Part shown: positions 20,401 through 28,592 of the stretch, in pieces
Numbering within the stretch: the stretch's first letter is position 1
Layout of the letters: each line of letters starts with the position of its first letter
Assembly: GCA_010279815.1 (NCBI GenBank)
Contig: QEOQ01000180.1
Location: 1,895,214 to 1,959,213 of the forward strand
Direction: 5' to 3'
DNA from: Brachionus plicatilis
Taxonomy: Eukaryota; Rotifera; Eurotatoria; Ploima; Brachionidae
DNA length: 64,000 bases
Translations under genes and position numbers: made by a program
The notes under the pieces: generated by a model
Seen by the model: the letters and a program-made list of their open reading frames with translations, nothing else
Told to the model about the DNA's origin: nothing
Database searches by the model: none

Positions 20401-22337
20401 GCAATTTTAGCGTATCCTTCTACGAACCTTCTGTAATAGTTCGTTAGACCTAAAAATGATTGTAGCTGCTTAAGAGTTCTTGGCTCTTTAAAATTTTTAA
20501 TAGCTTTAATTATTTCAGGATCCATTTTTAATCCGTCTTTATCGATTATGTGTCCTAAGATTTTTATCGACTCTTTCATCCAGCTACATTTTTCTGGATT
20601 TAATTTGAGATTATATTCTCTTAGCTTATCGAATACTTGTCTTAATTGATGTAGATGATCTTCGACGTTGTCCGAAAATATAACTATATCATCAATGTAA
20701 ACTTGACAGAATTCGAAATTCCCTAAAATTTGTCGCATTAGCATACTGAAAAATGCAGGAGCATTACGTAGACCGAAAGGCATTTTATTGAACTCATATA
20801 TTCCGAAGGGAACAATAAATCCTGTTTTATGTTTACTGTCCTCGCTAAGTCCTATCTGGAAATAACCTTTCCGTAAGTCTAAATGAGTGAAAATTTTACC
20901 TTTTGACAGTTTGTCCAAAATGTCGTCAATACGTGGTAAAGGATGTAGAAATGGCTTTGTCATTGAGTTAAGTTTTCTGTAATCTACGACAAATCGAGAG
21001 CCACCTTTTTGTTTGATTAGAAATGCTGGAGATGCCCATGTACCTGCTTTGCCTGGTCTTATTATTCCGGCATCAAGCATTTTCTTTACTTCCGCTCTTA
21101 ATTCGTCGTTTACTGAATTTGCTTGTCTATAAGGATTTGACATTACTGGAGTTTTTGTTGTCGTTTCGATGTCAAACTTGACATTTTTACATTCTTTTAA
21201 ATCATTTAGGCCTTTTGCGAAAACATCTTCGTTTTGTTTTAGAAAGTCATCTAGAACTTTCAAGTTTGTCTGTTTTAATTCGAATTTAGCTTCACAGTCT
21301 ATAGTTTCGTCTGAAAAAATGTCATCTGGTTCTTGGTCGGCTAGGTAAGCGTTTATTTCCGTTTCGACGTCAGATTCTTCTTCTGAATCGAGTTTAACAT
21401 TTTTTCCTGGGATTTTTAGGATTCTTCTAGCTGGATCTAAAACTACTTTTGTTTGGTCGAACCAGTCTAAACCTAGTAAGACTTCGATATGACTGACGTT
21501 AGTTATTATAAGTGATAAGTTAGCGACCGTTTCTTCCACTTTTAATTCGATTTCTTCTGTTACACCGATAACTTTATTAGTTGAACCGTCTGCTGTGTTT
21601 ATTGATTTATCCGAAGCTAAAATATTTAAGCCTAATTTTTTAGCTGTATTTAATCCTATAATAGAAGATGAAGCTCCAGTATCAAATACTACTTCGACTT
21701 CTTTGTCTAGAATAAAGCCGGTGTGTTTTAGCAGATCGTTTGTTTTTGTCAAATCTTCGACAGTCATTGCGTTTTTGCTATAATTACTTTTATCCTTACG
21801 TTCTAATTTATTTCTTTTATTATATTTCTCTTTTTTGTCAATGCTACGACGACGATTATTATTTTTGTGGCATTGGTTTATATAGTGTCCTTCTGAGCCA
21901 CATCCATAACAGACTATTTTCTTTTTATCCCTAGGTTTCTTACTATACTTATAATCGGATTTGTATTTTTGGTCTTTTTTATGTTTATAAGGGTATGGCT
22001 TATTTCTCAATTTAACTTTAAAACCTGATTTCGAGCTTGCGAAAAAGATATCTGAGGTTTTTGGATTTTCCGACATCTTAAATGCTTCGTAATTCTCAGC
22101 TACTTCTATTGCTTCTTCTAAAGTCTTTGGTTTACAGAATTTCACGTAGCCTGACGTAAGACCTGAAAGACCATCTGTAAAATAACTAATTTTATCAGTT
22201 TCATCCATACTACTTATTTGATTCATTAATATCCTAAATTCGTTTAGATAGCTGCTAATATCTCTATTAGCTTTTAGATTCTTTAATTTTTCTCTTAACT
22301 TAAATTCGTGGTCAGTTGGTTTGTATTTTTTAGTCAT
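17406..22337 (-). CDS. pol: Gag C-terminus, Pol (PR-RT-RNaseH-INT-chromodomain) and N-terminal envelope-like region in one frame
   Basis: 1643 codons. In order: the second half of the Gag core, a CCHC zinc knuckle (CYGCGSEGHYINQC, about residue 143), aspartic protease with FDTGAS (~218), reverse transcriptase with YIDD (~546), RNase H (LFTDAS), integrase with the HHCC zinc finger (HLGHF.., ~900) and D,D-35-E residues (GIDLVFG ~966, LSDKGPEF ~1025, GKTERVNQ ~1062), and a chromodomain (~1250-1296, YLIKWKGKPISDNSWL). It then runs on, without a stop, through a hydrophobic signal-like segment (~1316-1333) into a Cys-rich, glycosylation-site-rich ectodomain-like region up to a TAA. The ATG at 22337 is inside the Gag domain, so the natural start is the upstream Gag ORF with a frame change. 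Confidence 0.9.
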   Translation of the reverse strand: MTKKYKPTDHEFKLREKLKNLKANRDISSYLNEFRILMNQISSMDETDKISYFTDGLSGLTSGYVKFCKPKTLEEAIEVAENYEAFKMSENPKTSDIFFASSKSGFKVKLRNKPYPYKHKKDQKYKSDYKYSKKPRDKKKIVCYGCGSEGHYINQCHKNNNRRRSIDKKEKYNKRNKLERKDKSNYSKNAMTVEDLTKTNDLLKHTGFILDKEVEVVFDTGASSSIIGLNTAKKLGLNILASDKSINTADGSTNKVIGVTEEIELKVEETVANLSLIITNVSHIEVLLGLDWFDQTKVVLDPARRILKIPGKNVKLDSEEESDVETEINAYLADQEPDDIFSDETIDCEAKFELKQTNLKVLDDFLKQNEDVFAKGLNDLKECKNVKFDIETTTKTPVMSNPYRQANSVNDELRAEVKKMLDAGIIRPGKAGTWASPAFLIKQKGGSRFVVDYRKLNSMTKPFLHPLPRIDDILDKLSKGKIFTHLDLRKGYFQIGLSEDSKHKTGFIVPFGIYEFNKMPFGLRNAPAFFSMLMRQILGNFEFCQVYIDDIVIFSDNVEDHLHQLRQVFDKLREYNLKLNPEKCSWMKESIKILGHIIDKDGLKMDPEIIKAIKNFKEPRTLKQLQSFLGLTNYYRRFVEGYAKIAAPLHALQSPKMQWIWSDCCTVSFENLKNKLTSYPILRQPDFNKEFRLFTDASTIALGAILTQTDDNGNEYVCFYASRLLKGSERHYSITELECLAVVWAVNFFRTYLYGKKFKIIVDHYALKWLLTINNPNARLTRWSILLQTFNFEIIHRKGILHSNVDALSRPVMIAELTDNNDEDLSTKYLDPYQDSHLLHFLKYNRHPEGSSKKQVKRVSRLSRHFTLKEEDTLYFRKLLNESFKLLVPKIEDRKDIIANSHNLGHFKTETVYTNLSKEFYWKAMKDEIENFIKKCNVCIRFDKSKVIDHPALTLPIRSIFDRIGIDLVFGLPKTVDGYIGLLIIIEHLSNFVFAYPIKSKTAIEISEKILEFISTFGPPSEFLSDKGPEFVNQILDELCKKFDIKRRITSAYNPRTNGKTERVNQTIVSALRKQSAQDPENWNKYLPYVLMAYRTRNHSSTKFSPYEMLFGRKMNSIRSWEIKNGEDDESALIRRTAEIQKLQDEIIPNAVQNLHKAQNKQTTTQNKQKNVSYNFLKPNDQVFIKSEKIQDKFKPIFDGPYIIKSQTNYGNYVLTDLKGDELKDSYPRWRLKLTEQFEKNKEIDNLQDIDKIEKILDHRKIGRGYKYLIKWKGKPISDNSWLKGSLVDKSLKDDYLNTLKINKRKTTKTKPQVNSNLLFTILMYFFIFNSVFCQKIKDDFTYCQINDNNQIINQNFNCINPKLNQMNVKTRNLTIRILSKIDFVMNDFGYQCYMKKNIRHLNQSLFFQTKESFKQEAIELSRNQCLDMIEFNKCNGKSMNCNDNSCSYNEIPQGEFQWNRDVTYENFACRYHKKHIVSDHLNATLFNNGLNSCKPKDLFCKLSDSVIVWNNSIVKKNPLKTIFIGHNFIRKNNLIYSLVHKYLFQISNPIDDYGLELYPTTDGLFLVFEPPVSSKIAQILASFPLARDDNNIITPRDINDLMIAENDYLNYNVEEQIMHEHERNLLKFCSLFTNQLKILASI

Positions 22338-22359
22338 ATGTTCGCAAAAATCAGACCAG

Positions 22360-23913
22360 CTAATGACCTTTTTTGTTTTTTTCTAAGGCTTGAAAGTTAT
22401 GAAGTGCGACATCTCTTAAAAATGAGCTTGCCTGAAGAACTTTTTGTTCATCATTTATTATACCACAACCCTTAAATACTCTATCAACAGTATAAAGCCA
22501 ATCTTCAACTCGTTCCTTATCTGTGCCATGAAATTCCTTAATTGTAGTATTTATTTTTAAAGATGAAATCCCTTTATGACAAGTTTTTGTTTTATCTACG
22601 TATTTAGAGCGGGATTTTCTCTTTTCTAATTTCCTATATTTATCTTTTTTCGTTTCTTTTTTTGATTTTCTATCGCGGGTACTTTCTCTGCTACTGCTAG
22701 TAGATGATGAACTGCTTTCTGTCTCACTACTGCTCGGACTTGTGGAAGTTTCGGATTCAGATTGACTAACTTCCGAATTCTCACTTGAGTTTGACTTATC
22801 AGAATATTCTACTCTTTCTAATTTAAAGTTAGTTATTTTTGGTGTTTTTTCCATCGTTTTAGTTTCATTTAAGATTCTTTCTTGATTAAATGGAACATTA
22901 TCCTCTTTATTTTTTACTGTGGATTCAAGCAAATTCGTATTAGTGTTCGAAAAAGACATTTCGTATCGAGGATCGAATTTGTAAAAATTTTCCTTGTAGG
23001 GGCTATTTAGATATTTAGATGATTTTTCTAAGAGCTTAATCTTATCTGATAAGGAATTTCTTTGAGTAAGAAGTTCGTTTTTCATTTCGAAAAGACTTTC
23101 GTTTTCACTTTTTAGCCTCCTGTTCTCGTTTTCGAATCTAGTCGACGCCTCTTTTTCTAATTGTAATTCGAATTCGGCGTCTTGTTTCTTATCTAATAAT
23201 TCATTTCTGCTAACTTTAAATTGTTCTAATTCTATGTTTAAGTGATTATATTTTATCTGGAGAGAGATTAACTCGCTTTCTTTAGTATTAAATTCTTTTT
23301 GAAAATAGTTTTGGCTTTTTAAAGCTTCTTCTTTTTCTTTATTGACTTTATCAAGACTCCCTTTAAGATTGCTACATTCTTCTTCGGATTGTTTTAGTAA
23401 TTTCTCAACTTCTTCTTTTTCCTTGTTAGAAGTAGTAATTTCGAGATCCTTCTCATCAATTACTTTCTGAAATTTCTTTATTTCATTACTTAATTTTTTA
23501 TTCTCCTCATCCTGAGTCGACTCTTTTTCTCTTACGAGGTTTTCAACCTTCTTATTTAGAGTATTTGCATCCTCTCTAAATTTATCTATGGTTTTTTCAG
23601 CTTCTTTTAAAAGCTGGTCTTTCTCATTGTAACTGGTTTTTAATAATTCGTACTTTCGTAATGTAGAAGTTTTTTCCGAATCTAACCTTTCTGCATCTAA
23701 TTTATGCGAATTTAATTCAACTTTTGTTTTATCTAAAAGTTTTTCGCATTCGCCTAAACATTGTTTAATTGCGATTAGTGATTTAGCATCCTCTTCTCTT
23801 TCTTTTTTTATTTCTTTAATGCCGGCTTCGAGTCTGATGCATAAATCATTTAACTGGGTTTGACCTAGCTGATCGAAACCCTCTGGTAATTCGAAAATTG
23901 CTCTAACTGGCAT
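22360..23913 (-). CDS. gag: Gag, N-terminal part with a long coiled coil
   Basis: 517 codons. Residues ~15-300 are a heptad-rich coiled coil dense in Lys/Glu/Leu, unusual for a gypsy Gag; then an acidic serine-rich stretch (SESETSTSPSSSETESSSSS), a basic region and the first half of a retrotransposon Gag domain (EFHGTDKERVEDWLYTVDRV, CGIINDEQKVLQASSFLRD). The frame stops in the middle of this domain after an A-rich tract; the rest of the domain is in the next ORF in the +1 frame. It builds the virus-like particle in the cytoplasm (family knowledge). Confidence 0.85.
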   Translation of the reverse strand: MPVRAIFELPEGFDQLGQTQLNDLCIRLEAGIKEIKKEREEDAKSLIAIKQCLGECEKLLDKTKVELNSHKLDAERLDSEKTSTLRKYELLKTSYNEKDQLLKEAEKTIDKFREDANTLNKKVENLVREKESTQDEENKKLSNEIKKFQKVIDEKDLEITTSNKEKEEVEKLLKQSEEECSNLKGSLDKVNKEKEEALKSQNYFQKEFNTKESELISLQIKYNHLNIELEQFKVSRNELLDKKQDAEFELQLEKEASTRFENENRRLKSENESLFEMKNELLTQRNSLSDKIKLLEKSSKYLNSPYKENFYKFDPRYEMSFSNTNTNLLESTVKNKEDNVPFNQERILNETKTMEKTPKITNFKLERVEYSDKSNSSENSEVSQSESETSTSPSSSETESSSSSTSSSRESTRDRKSKKETKKDKYRKLEKRKSRSKYVDKTKTCHKGISSLKINTTIKEFHGTDKERVEDWLYTVDRVFKGCGIINDEQKVLQASSFLRDVALHNFQALEKNKKGH

Positions 23914-24039
23914 GTTTCTATTAACCTTGTGTATATTTATCTATATACTTATCTTTATTTTATTATTTAATAAATATATTTAATCTAAATTTCCCCTAAA
24001 CTTTCACTTAAAGTTTAAAATGTACCGCGTTTAAAATTT

Positions 24040-24182
24040 CTTATTTCTTAATTCTAAATTCCTAATTCTTAATTCTTAATTCTTAATTCTGAATTCTAAA
24101 TTCTCTAATTCTTAATTCTTAATTCTTAATTCTTAATTCTTAATTCTTAATTCTGAATTCTAAATTCTCTAATTCTTAATTC
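24040..24182. repeat. 8-bp minisatellite (TTAATTCT)n in the element leader
   Basis: About 17 copies of TTAATTCT with variants (CTGAATTC, TAAATTCTC). A ~70-bp higher-order unit ending TAAATTCTCTAATTCTTAAT occurs twice. It lies between the PBS and Gag, so it is transcribed as leader. Confidence 0.9.
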
Positions 24183-24192
24183 GCTGCTACCA
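24181..24192 (-). promoter_or_regulatory. Primer-binding site
   Basis: Four nt inside the 5' LTR the element strand reads TGGTAGCAGCGA. The TGG start pairs with a tRNA CCA end, and TGGTAGCAG resembles initiator-Met tRNA PBSs, although positions 10-12 differ from the common animal tRNA. Confidence 0.65.
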
Positions 24193-24196
24193 AATC

Positions 24197-24609
24197 TGTT
24201 ACCGCATCTACCCGATACTGTAACTTGACTCTAGAGGTCTATGGGGATAAGGATGAAATTTAATAATTAGTTTGAAATAATTATTTAGAATATTTATTTA
24301 AAATAAGAAAACAGTTTTAGAAATAATGAGAAATAGTTGAGTTTGGCCTAACTTAACTTTTTTGGAAGATATTCGAATAAAATCGAATTTCTAGAATATC
24401 GAAACTCATATTTATAGTCCAACAAAAGCTAAGTCTTAATTAAAAAATAATTAAATCGATAAGACTACAAAAATCAAAAGCACACATCAATAAAAATATA
24501 ATTAAAAATAGATTAAAATACAATAATAACCAGAACGATCAATCATTTAAAAATAGATAAATTTTGACTATTCAAAGATATAATTAGGTTATTTAGTCTG
24601 CCAGTAACA
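24197..24609 (-). repeat. 5' LTR of the gypsy-type element (413 bp)
   Basis: The promoter LTR for the minus-strand element. Identical to 16226-16638 as far as I can read. Followed by TGTT, the target duplication. Confidence 0.95.
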
Positions 24610-24613
24610 TGTT

Positions 24614-25878
24614 TTTCCATTAAAATATTAATTAAAAAAAAAACTAATATTTTATAAATTAAGTACAAATTATTTCAATGAAATTTATTAATAATAGATA
24701 AAAATTTTTCAAGTTATTTCATCATTAAAAATTTTCCACTTAATATTAAAAAATCATTAAAATAACACATTAGGAAGGACATAGTTTTGCCATCCGGTTT
24801 TTAGATTTTAATCAAAGTTTTAATTTAAGATGTGTTTTCTAAATTCGTATATTATCTAAAACTAAAGTGCTCCAGTTGTGACATGGGCTTTTATTTTTTA
24901 CAACAGTAACGTAAGCTAACCAATTTAGATAAAATAATTAACTTACTAAATTTAGCCGAAAATTAAGTTAAATTTTATGAAAATATTTAAAAATTTTTAA
25001 TACTCAAATTTTAAATTTTTTTTAATATCACAGACGGTCAGATCAAAAAATGAATATTTGAAGAATCTATAAATTGTGTCAAAATTTTTTCGTTCATTGA
25101 TCAATTTTTGATCCAATAAATAAGATAAAAATTTTTAATTTTTTGTTTTGCTTGATAACATTGGTCATTGAGGATAGTACCAATCGTTACAGAAAGCACG
25201 ATAGATTATTTGATTATTTAAGTTTTTATTTGTTTTTATAATATCATGTTTTTTAAGAATATAGATTTGATCAAAAAATTTTAAAATGAAAGTTTCTTAC
25301 AAAATGATGAAAAAGATGGAAATTCTATAATCATTTTTATTTTAAAATAAGTCTGAATTTTATTCGTGATCAGCTTTTTCCTTTGCAAATGATTTAACAC
25401 TGATTCTAAACGAAAAATTCTCAAGTGAGAAAAAAATCGATTTTTCAATTTTTTTGAAGTTTATCAGTTATAATTTTTAATTATTTTTTTAGTTTCTTAT
25501 ATTAAATGAAATTGTATCGAAAGGTGTTTTTTTCTTATTTTGAATTTTGCCTCTCACGAATGCTTTGGTTAACAAAAAAAAAAACTTTGATAAATAATTT
25601 AATAGAAATGAAAAGAAATAAAAATTTTGTTAATGCTCTTTATAATTGGATCAAAGAATGCAGTAAAATACTGTATTTTTTATTCAGGGCTTCTTTATTG
25701 TGATATTGCTTTTGTTAAATCTGCACTAATACTTATAATTCCTAAAAGAATTCAAATCTAGAACTGAGTCAAACGAAAATTTAAAATTAGAAAATGCACT
25801 TATGACTAAATGCATTTTAAAGCTTTTTGAGTGTATTTTCTTAAAAAAATTAATTTCAATTTAGTGCTTTGTAAATAT
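24614..25878. other. Intergenic, nothing recognisable
   Basis: AT-rich DNA. A 65-codon plus-strand ORF at 25506-25703 has no recognisable domain or splice context. Confidence 0.4.
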
Positions 25879-26020
25879 ATGTGCCGTAAATCAATTAAAA
25901 TTATTTTCTTAATGTTATCAAGAACATGACAAGTTTTTTTTTAATTTTTATTTATTAATTAAAAAATAAGAGAAGCTGTTAAAAATAACTTCCATTGATA
26001 ACAGAACAGTTAAGTTTGTA
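25879..26020. repeat. 142-bp direct repeat, left copy
   Basis: GTGCCGTAAATCAATTAAAA ... ATCAAGAACATGACAAG ... ATAACAGAACAGTTAAGTTT. It matches 28449-28592 in the same orientation with about 10% differences. The copies lie immediately outside the terminal inverted repeats of the element at 26025-28446. Confidence 0.85.
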
Positions 26021-26190
26021 AATAACGGGTGTAGAATAAAAAATGCCACAAAAATTTAGTTTAATTTGCTATAAGAGTGGAAGACCTTTCCCAATTTTTT
26101 TCAAAGTTTAAAATCAGGCTGACCCTAGCTTTAAAATAAATAAAAATTTTATATTATAAAGTTGAATTTTCGATAAGTTGATTGTAAAAA

Positions 26191-26935
26191 ATGTACGAAA
26201 CCATCAAAAAAGATTTGTACAGCTTTGAAAAAAGTAATCAAAATTTGCCAAAAGCTGAAGTTGTAGGCCAATTCGCTGGTCTTGGATACAAAAAACGTTC
26301 TGTTTATCGTTGGCTAGATGTTATAGAAAAAGATTAAACTTTCAAGAGAAAAAAAGGTACTGGTAGATCTGCTAAAATTGCCACAAAACTAATGGTTGCT
26401 AAACTTAGAGCCTATTTCAATCATAAATCGGATCGTTTGCAAAGAAAGATGGCTTGAAAGTTTAATTGTCACTATGCCTACATCGGAAAGATTTTAAAGA
26501 AGTTATTTTAAAGATGTTAGAATTTAAAATTTTAAAAACATCAAAAAGTATAAAAAACGCAAGAGACTTCATTTAAATGCTAACCAGGAGAAGGCAGCCA
26601 GGCCAAATTTTCGTCGAATGCATTTAAAATAAAGCAGATATGAATTTATAATTGATGACAAATCATATTTCACTCTTGGCAACACCACTCTGCCAGGAAA
26701 TAAAATTTTTTATAGCAGTAACGTTAGCAAGACGCCGGAGAGTGTAAAAAACAAGTACGCTAAAAAATTTGAAGAAAAATTAATGGTCTGGTTGGCTATT
26801 TCACAAAGCGGAGCAAGCGAACCATATTTTGTACTTAGTGGTTTAGCGGTCATACAACATGTCTTAATCATTCATTCTAACAAATTCAAAATACCAGGAT
26901 TTATTTTAACATGTTAGGGTTCAATATGTTCAAAA
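26191..26935 (+). pseudogene. Tc1-like transposase pseudogene
   Basis: From ATG 26191 the frame reads an N-terminal helix-turn-helix-like region (KAEVVGQFAGLGYKKRSVYRW) and runs into a stop after ~50 codons; further broken frames give an RGRP-like segment, the KKRxxLxxNxxxxA region and a catalytic-domain block DDKSYFTLGNTT ... VKNKYAKKFEEKLMVWLAIS, typical of Tc1/mariner DDE transposases around the first catalytic Asp. Several stops and frameshifts make it inactive. It is flanked by matching terminal inverted repeats, so this is the element's own transposase. Confidence 0.75.
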
Positions 26936-27104
26936 TGTTTGATGCAAAAATAATAGAAAAAAATTTGACCTATATAAATTTGACAAAGTTTATTTAGAAT
27001 ATTAAAAAAAATGTTTGACTAATTATTCAATTAATTAATTAAAATTAATACTCAATTATTAAAGATATATTTTTCAAAAAATAAATTTTTTTCTTTCATT
27101 TTAG

Positions 27105-27965
27105 TCATTTAATATATCACAAATTTTTTTTTTCAAAAATTACGTATTTGTTTGAGCGCCTGTTAGATTCACCAGTTGAAAGTCTAATATTAAGATTTTC
27201 TGTATGAGATTGTTCTAACTTTAAACAGTCAATTAAACTTAGTAAGTGAGGATGGGACTTGAATATTGTTGCTTGAATACCACAATGCCAACCTTCTTAG
27301 TGATTATTAGTCCTTGGAAGACCTATTTTAGTCCTTTGAAAAACATTCCAAAACTCTAAATCATATCGCAGATTTTTTCTTATTGACATTCGTCCTCGTC
27401 CCATTTTACCAATTTAATATTCCCCGAAATAATTATAAAGATCTTTTAAATTTGAAGGTGCTGAACTTTTTAATTCGAGGAATATCTAAAACAAAATCAA
27501 TAGGGACAAAAGCTAGACAGGCCAACATTTTACAAAAACGACGAGTTAGATTGTCATTGTCTATTTCGTTATATTCAGCTGCTAGACCAAGAGATTGAAT
27601 ATGACAAAAAATTGCTTTTTTAAAATGAAAAAAACAACCGTATGTTGTAGTTTCTGGGAAAATACACTCGATGGAATTACCAACTTTAAAATCACTTGAA
27701 ATAGTATCAGGATCCGATTTAACTTTAGACTTAATAAACTGAAAAAATTTTTCATAGACTGTTTCTTGTTTACTTGTAAATAGGCCATAAACTAATGGCA
27801 AAGATTTTCCTTTTTTTTAAATGTACAAAGAAACTAATTGTGTGAAAATTAAAGGTACCGCATCAAAGGTCCAATCGCACATCCAATTTTTATACTCTTC
27901 TAAAAATGCTAAATTTTTTTCGATATTAAAAATCAGAGTTCTTTAAAAGTCACAAGTCTCAAGTC
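27105..27965 (-). pseudogene. MULE transposase relic
   Basis: Minus-strand frames, interrupted by a stop and two frameshifts, encode the MULE transposase core: NWMCDWTFDAVPLIFTQL, then PLVYGLFTSKQETVYEKFF, FPETTTYGCFFHFKKAIF (the CxxH-type block), LACLAFVPIDFV, and a C-terminal EGWH...HPHLLSLIDCLKLEQ block. These are the signature blocks of the MULE family seen with FLYWCH proteins in animals. It lies antisense within the Tc1-like element, presumably a later nested insertion. Confidence 0.8.
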
Positions 27966-28020
27966 AAGTCCAAGTCCGGACTTTTTTTGTTTTTTTCTAA
28001 AGCCCCACCAAAGACTTTAA
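27935..28020. repeat. Fragment of the CAAGTC/GACTTG MITE-like element
   Basis: GAGTTCTTTAAAAGTCACAA then GTCTCAAGTCAAGTCCAAGT: nearly the same as the left end at 1341-1385. Only the left part is present. Confidence 0.6.
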
Positions 28021-28044
28021 TTTTTTTTTTCAAAAAAAATGAAA

Positions 28045-28380
28045 TAAATGAAAAATTGAATAAATGAAAAGTTGAATAGTTGAATCAGTTTTAAAAAGGA
28101 ATAATAGAAAAATTGTATAGTTGAATAGTTGAATAGTTAAATTAGTTAAAAAAAAAAAGAATAATTGAAAAGTTGAAAAATTGAATAAATGAAAAGTTGA
28201 ATAGTTGAATTAGTTAAAAAAAAAAAGAATAATTGAAAAGTTGAAAAATTGAATAAATGAAAAGTTGAATAGTTGAATTAGTTAAAAAAAAAAAAAGAAT
28301 AATTGAAAAGTTGAAAAATTGAATAAATGAAAAGTTGAATGAGTTATAAAAAAGAAAAATTGAAAAATTGAAAAGTTGAC
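28045..28380. repeat. Minisatellite, ~68-bp unit
   Basis: At least three nearly identical copies of a unit containing GAATAATTGAAAAGTTGAAA, ATTGAATAAATGAAAAGTTG and GAATTAGTTAAAAAAAAAA. It is itself built from GTTGAA/ATTGAA hexamer-like subrepeats. No coding potential. Confidence 0.85.
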
Positions 28381-28448
28381 TAGAAGATATTTAAGTTGTA
28401 TAATACAAATTATTGTCCATGAATGCATTTTTTATTCTACACTCGTTA

Positions 28449-28592
28449 CATGCGCCTTAAAGCAATTAAAATTGTTTACTTTATGATATCAAGAACATGA
28501 CAAATTTTTTTTTTAATTCTTTATTTATTAATTAAAAAATAAGATAAGCTGGTAAAAATAACTTCCAGCGATAACAGAATAGTAAAGTTTGT
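28449..28592. repeat. ~144-bp direct repeat, right copy
   Basis: CATGCGCCTTAAAGCAATTA ... ATCAAGAACATGACAAA ... GATAACAGAATAGTAAAGTT. Partner of 25879-26020. Confidence 0.85.

Larger units (their letters stand above)
16222..24613 (-). mobile_element. Ty3/gypsy-type LTR retrotransposon with chromodomain and envelope-like region
   Basis: An 8.4-kb element read on the minus strand: 5' LTR (24197-24609), PBS, leader with 8-bp repeats, Gag, Pol, env-like region, polypurine tract, 3' LTR (16226-16638). The LTRs begin TGTTACTGG and end GCGGTAACA on the element strand. TGTT flanks both sides (16222-16225 and 24610-24613), a 4-bp target duplication. The pol order PR-RT-RNaseH-INT defines the Ty3/gypsy (Metaviridae) group. 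The two LTRs look identical by eye, so insertion is recent. Two breaks remain, a +1 frame change in Gag and an in-frame stop in env. Confidence 0.95.
26025..28446. mobile_element. Degenerate Tc1/mariner-like transposon carrying a nested MULE relic
   Basis: The ends are 22-bp inverted repeats with one mismatch: ACGGGTGTAGAATAAAAAAT.. at the left and the mirror of ACGAGTGTAGAATAAAAAAT.. at the right. TA flanks both ends (26023-26024 and 28447-28448), the Tc1/mariner target. Inside are a broken Tc1-like transposase (+), a broken MULE transposase (-), a MITE-like fragment and a minisatellite. Confidence 0.8.

Noticed and set aside
19133..21934. Small ORFs on both strands across the retroelement
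   Set aside because: Shadows of the 1643-codon Pol frame.
22369..22391. Canonical -1 slippery site A AAA AAC at the end of the first Gag ORF
   Set aside because: The downstream frame is +1 relative to Gag, and the -1 frame hits a stop quickly, so this heptamer does not explain the arrangement.
28045..28380. Spaced repeats that might suggest a CRISPR array
   Set aside because: A simple minisatellite with contiguous units and no unique spacers, in a eukaryotic genome.
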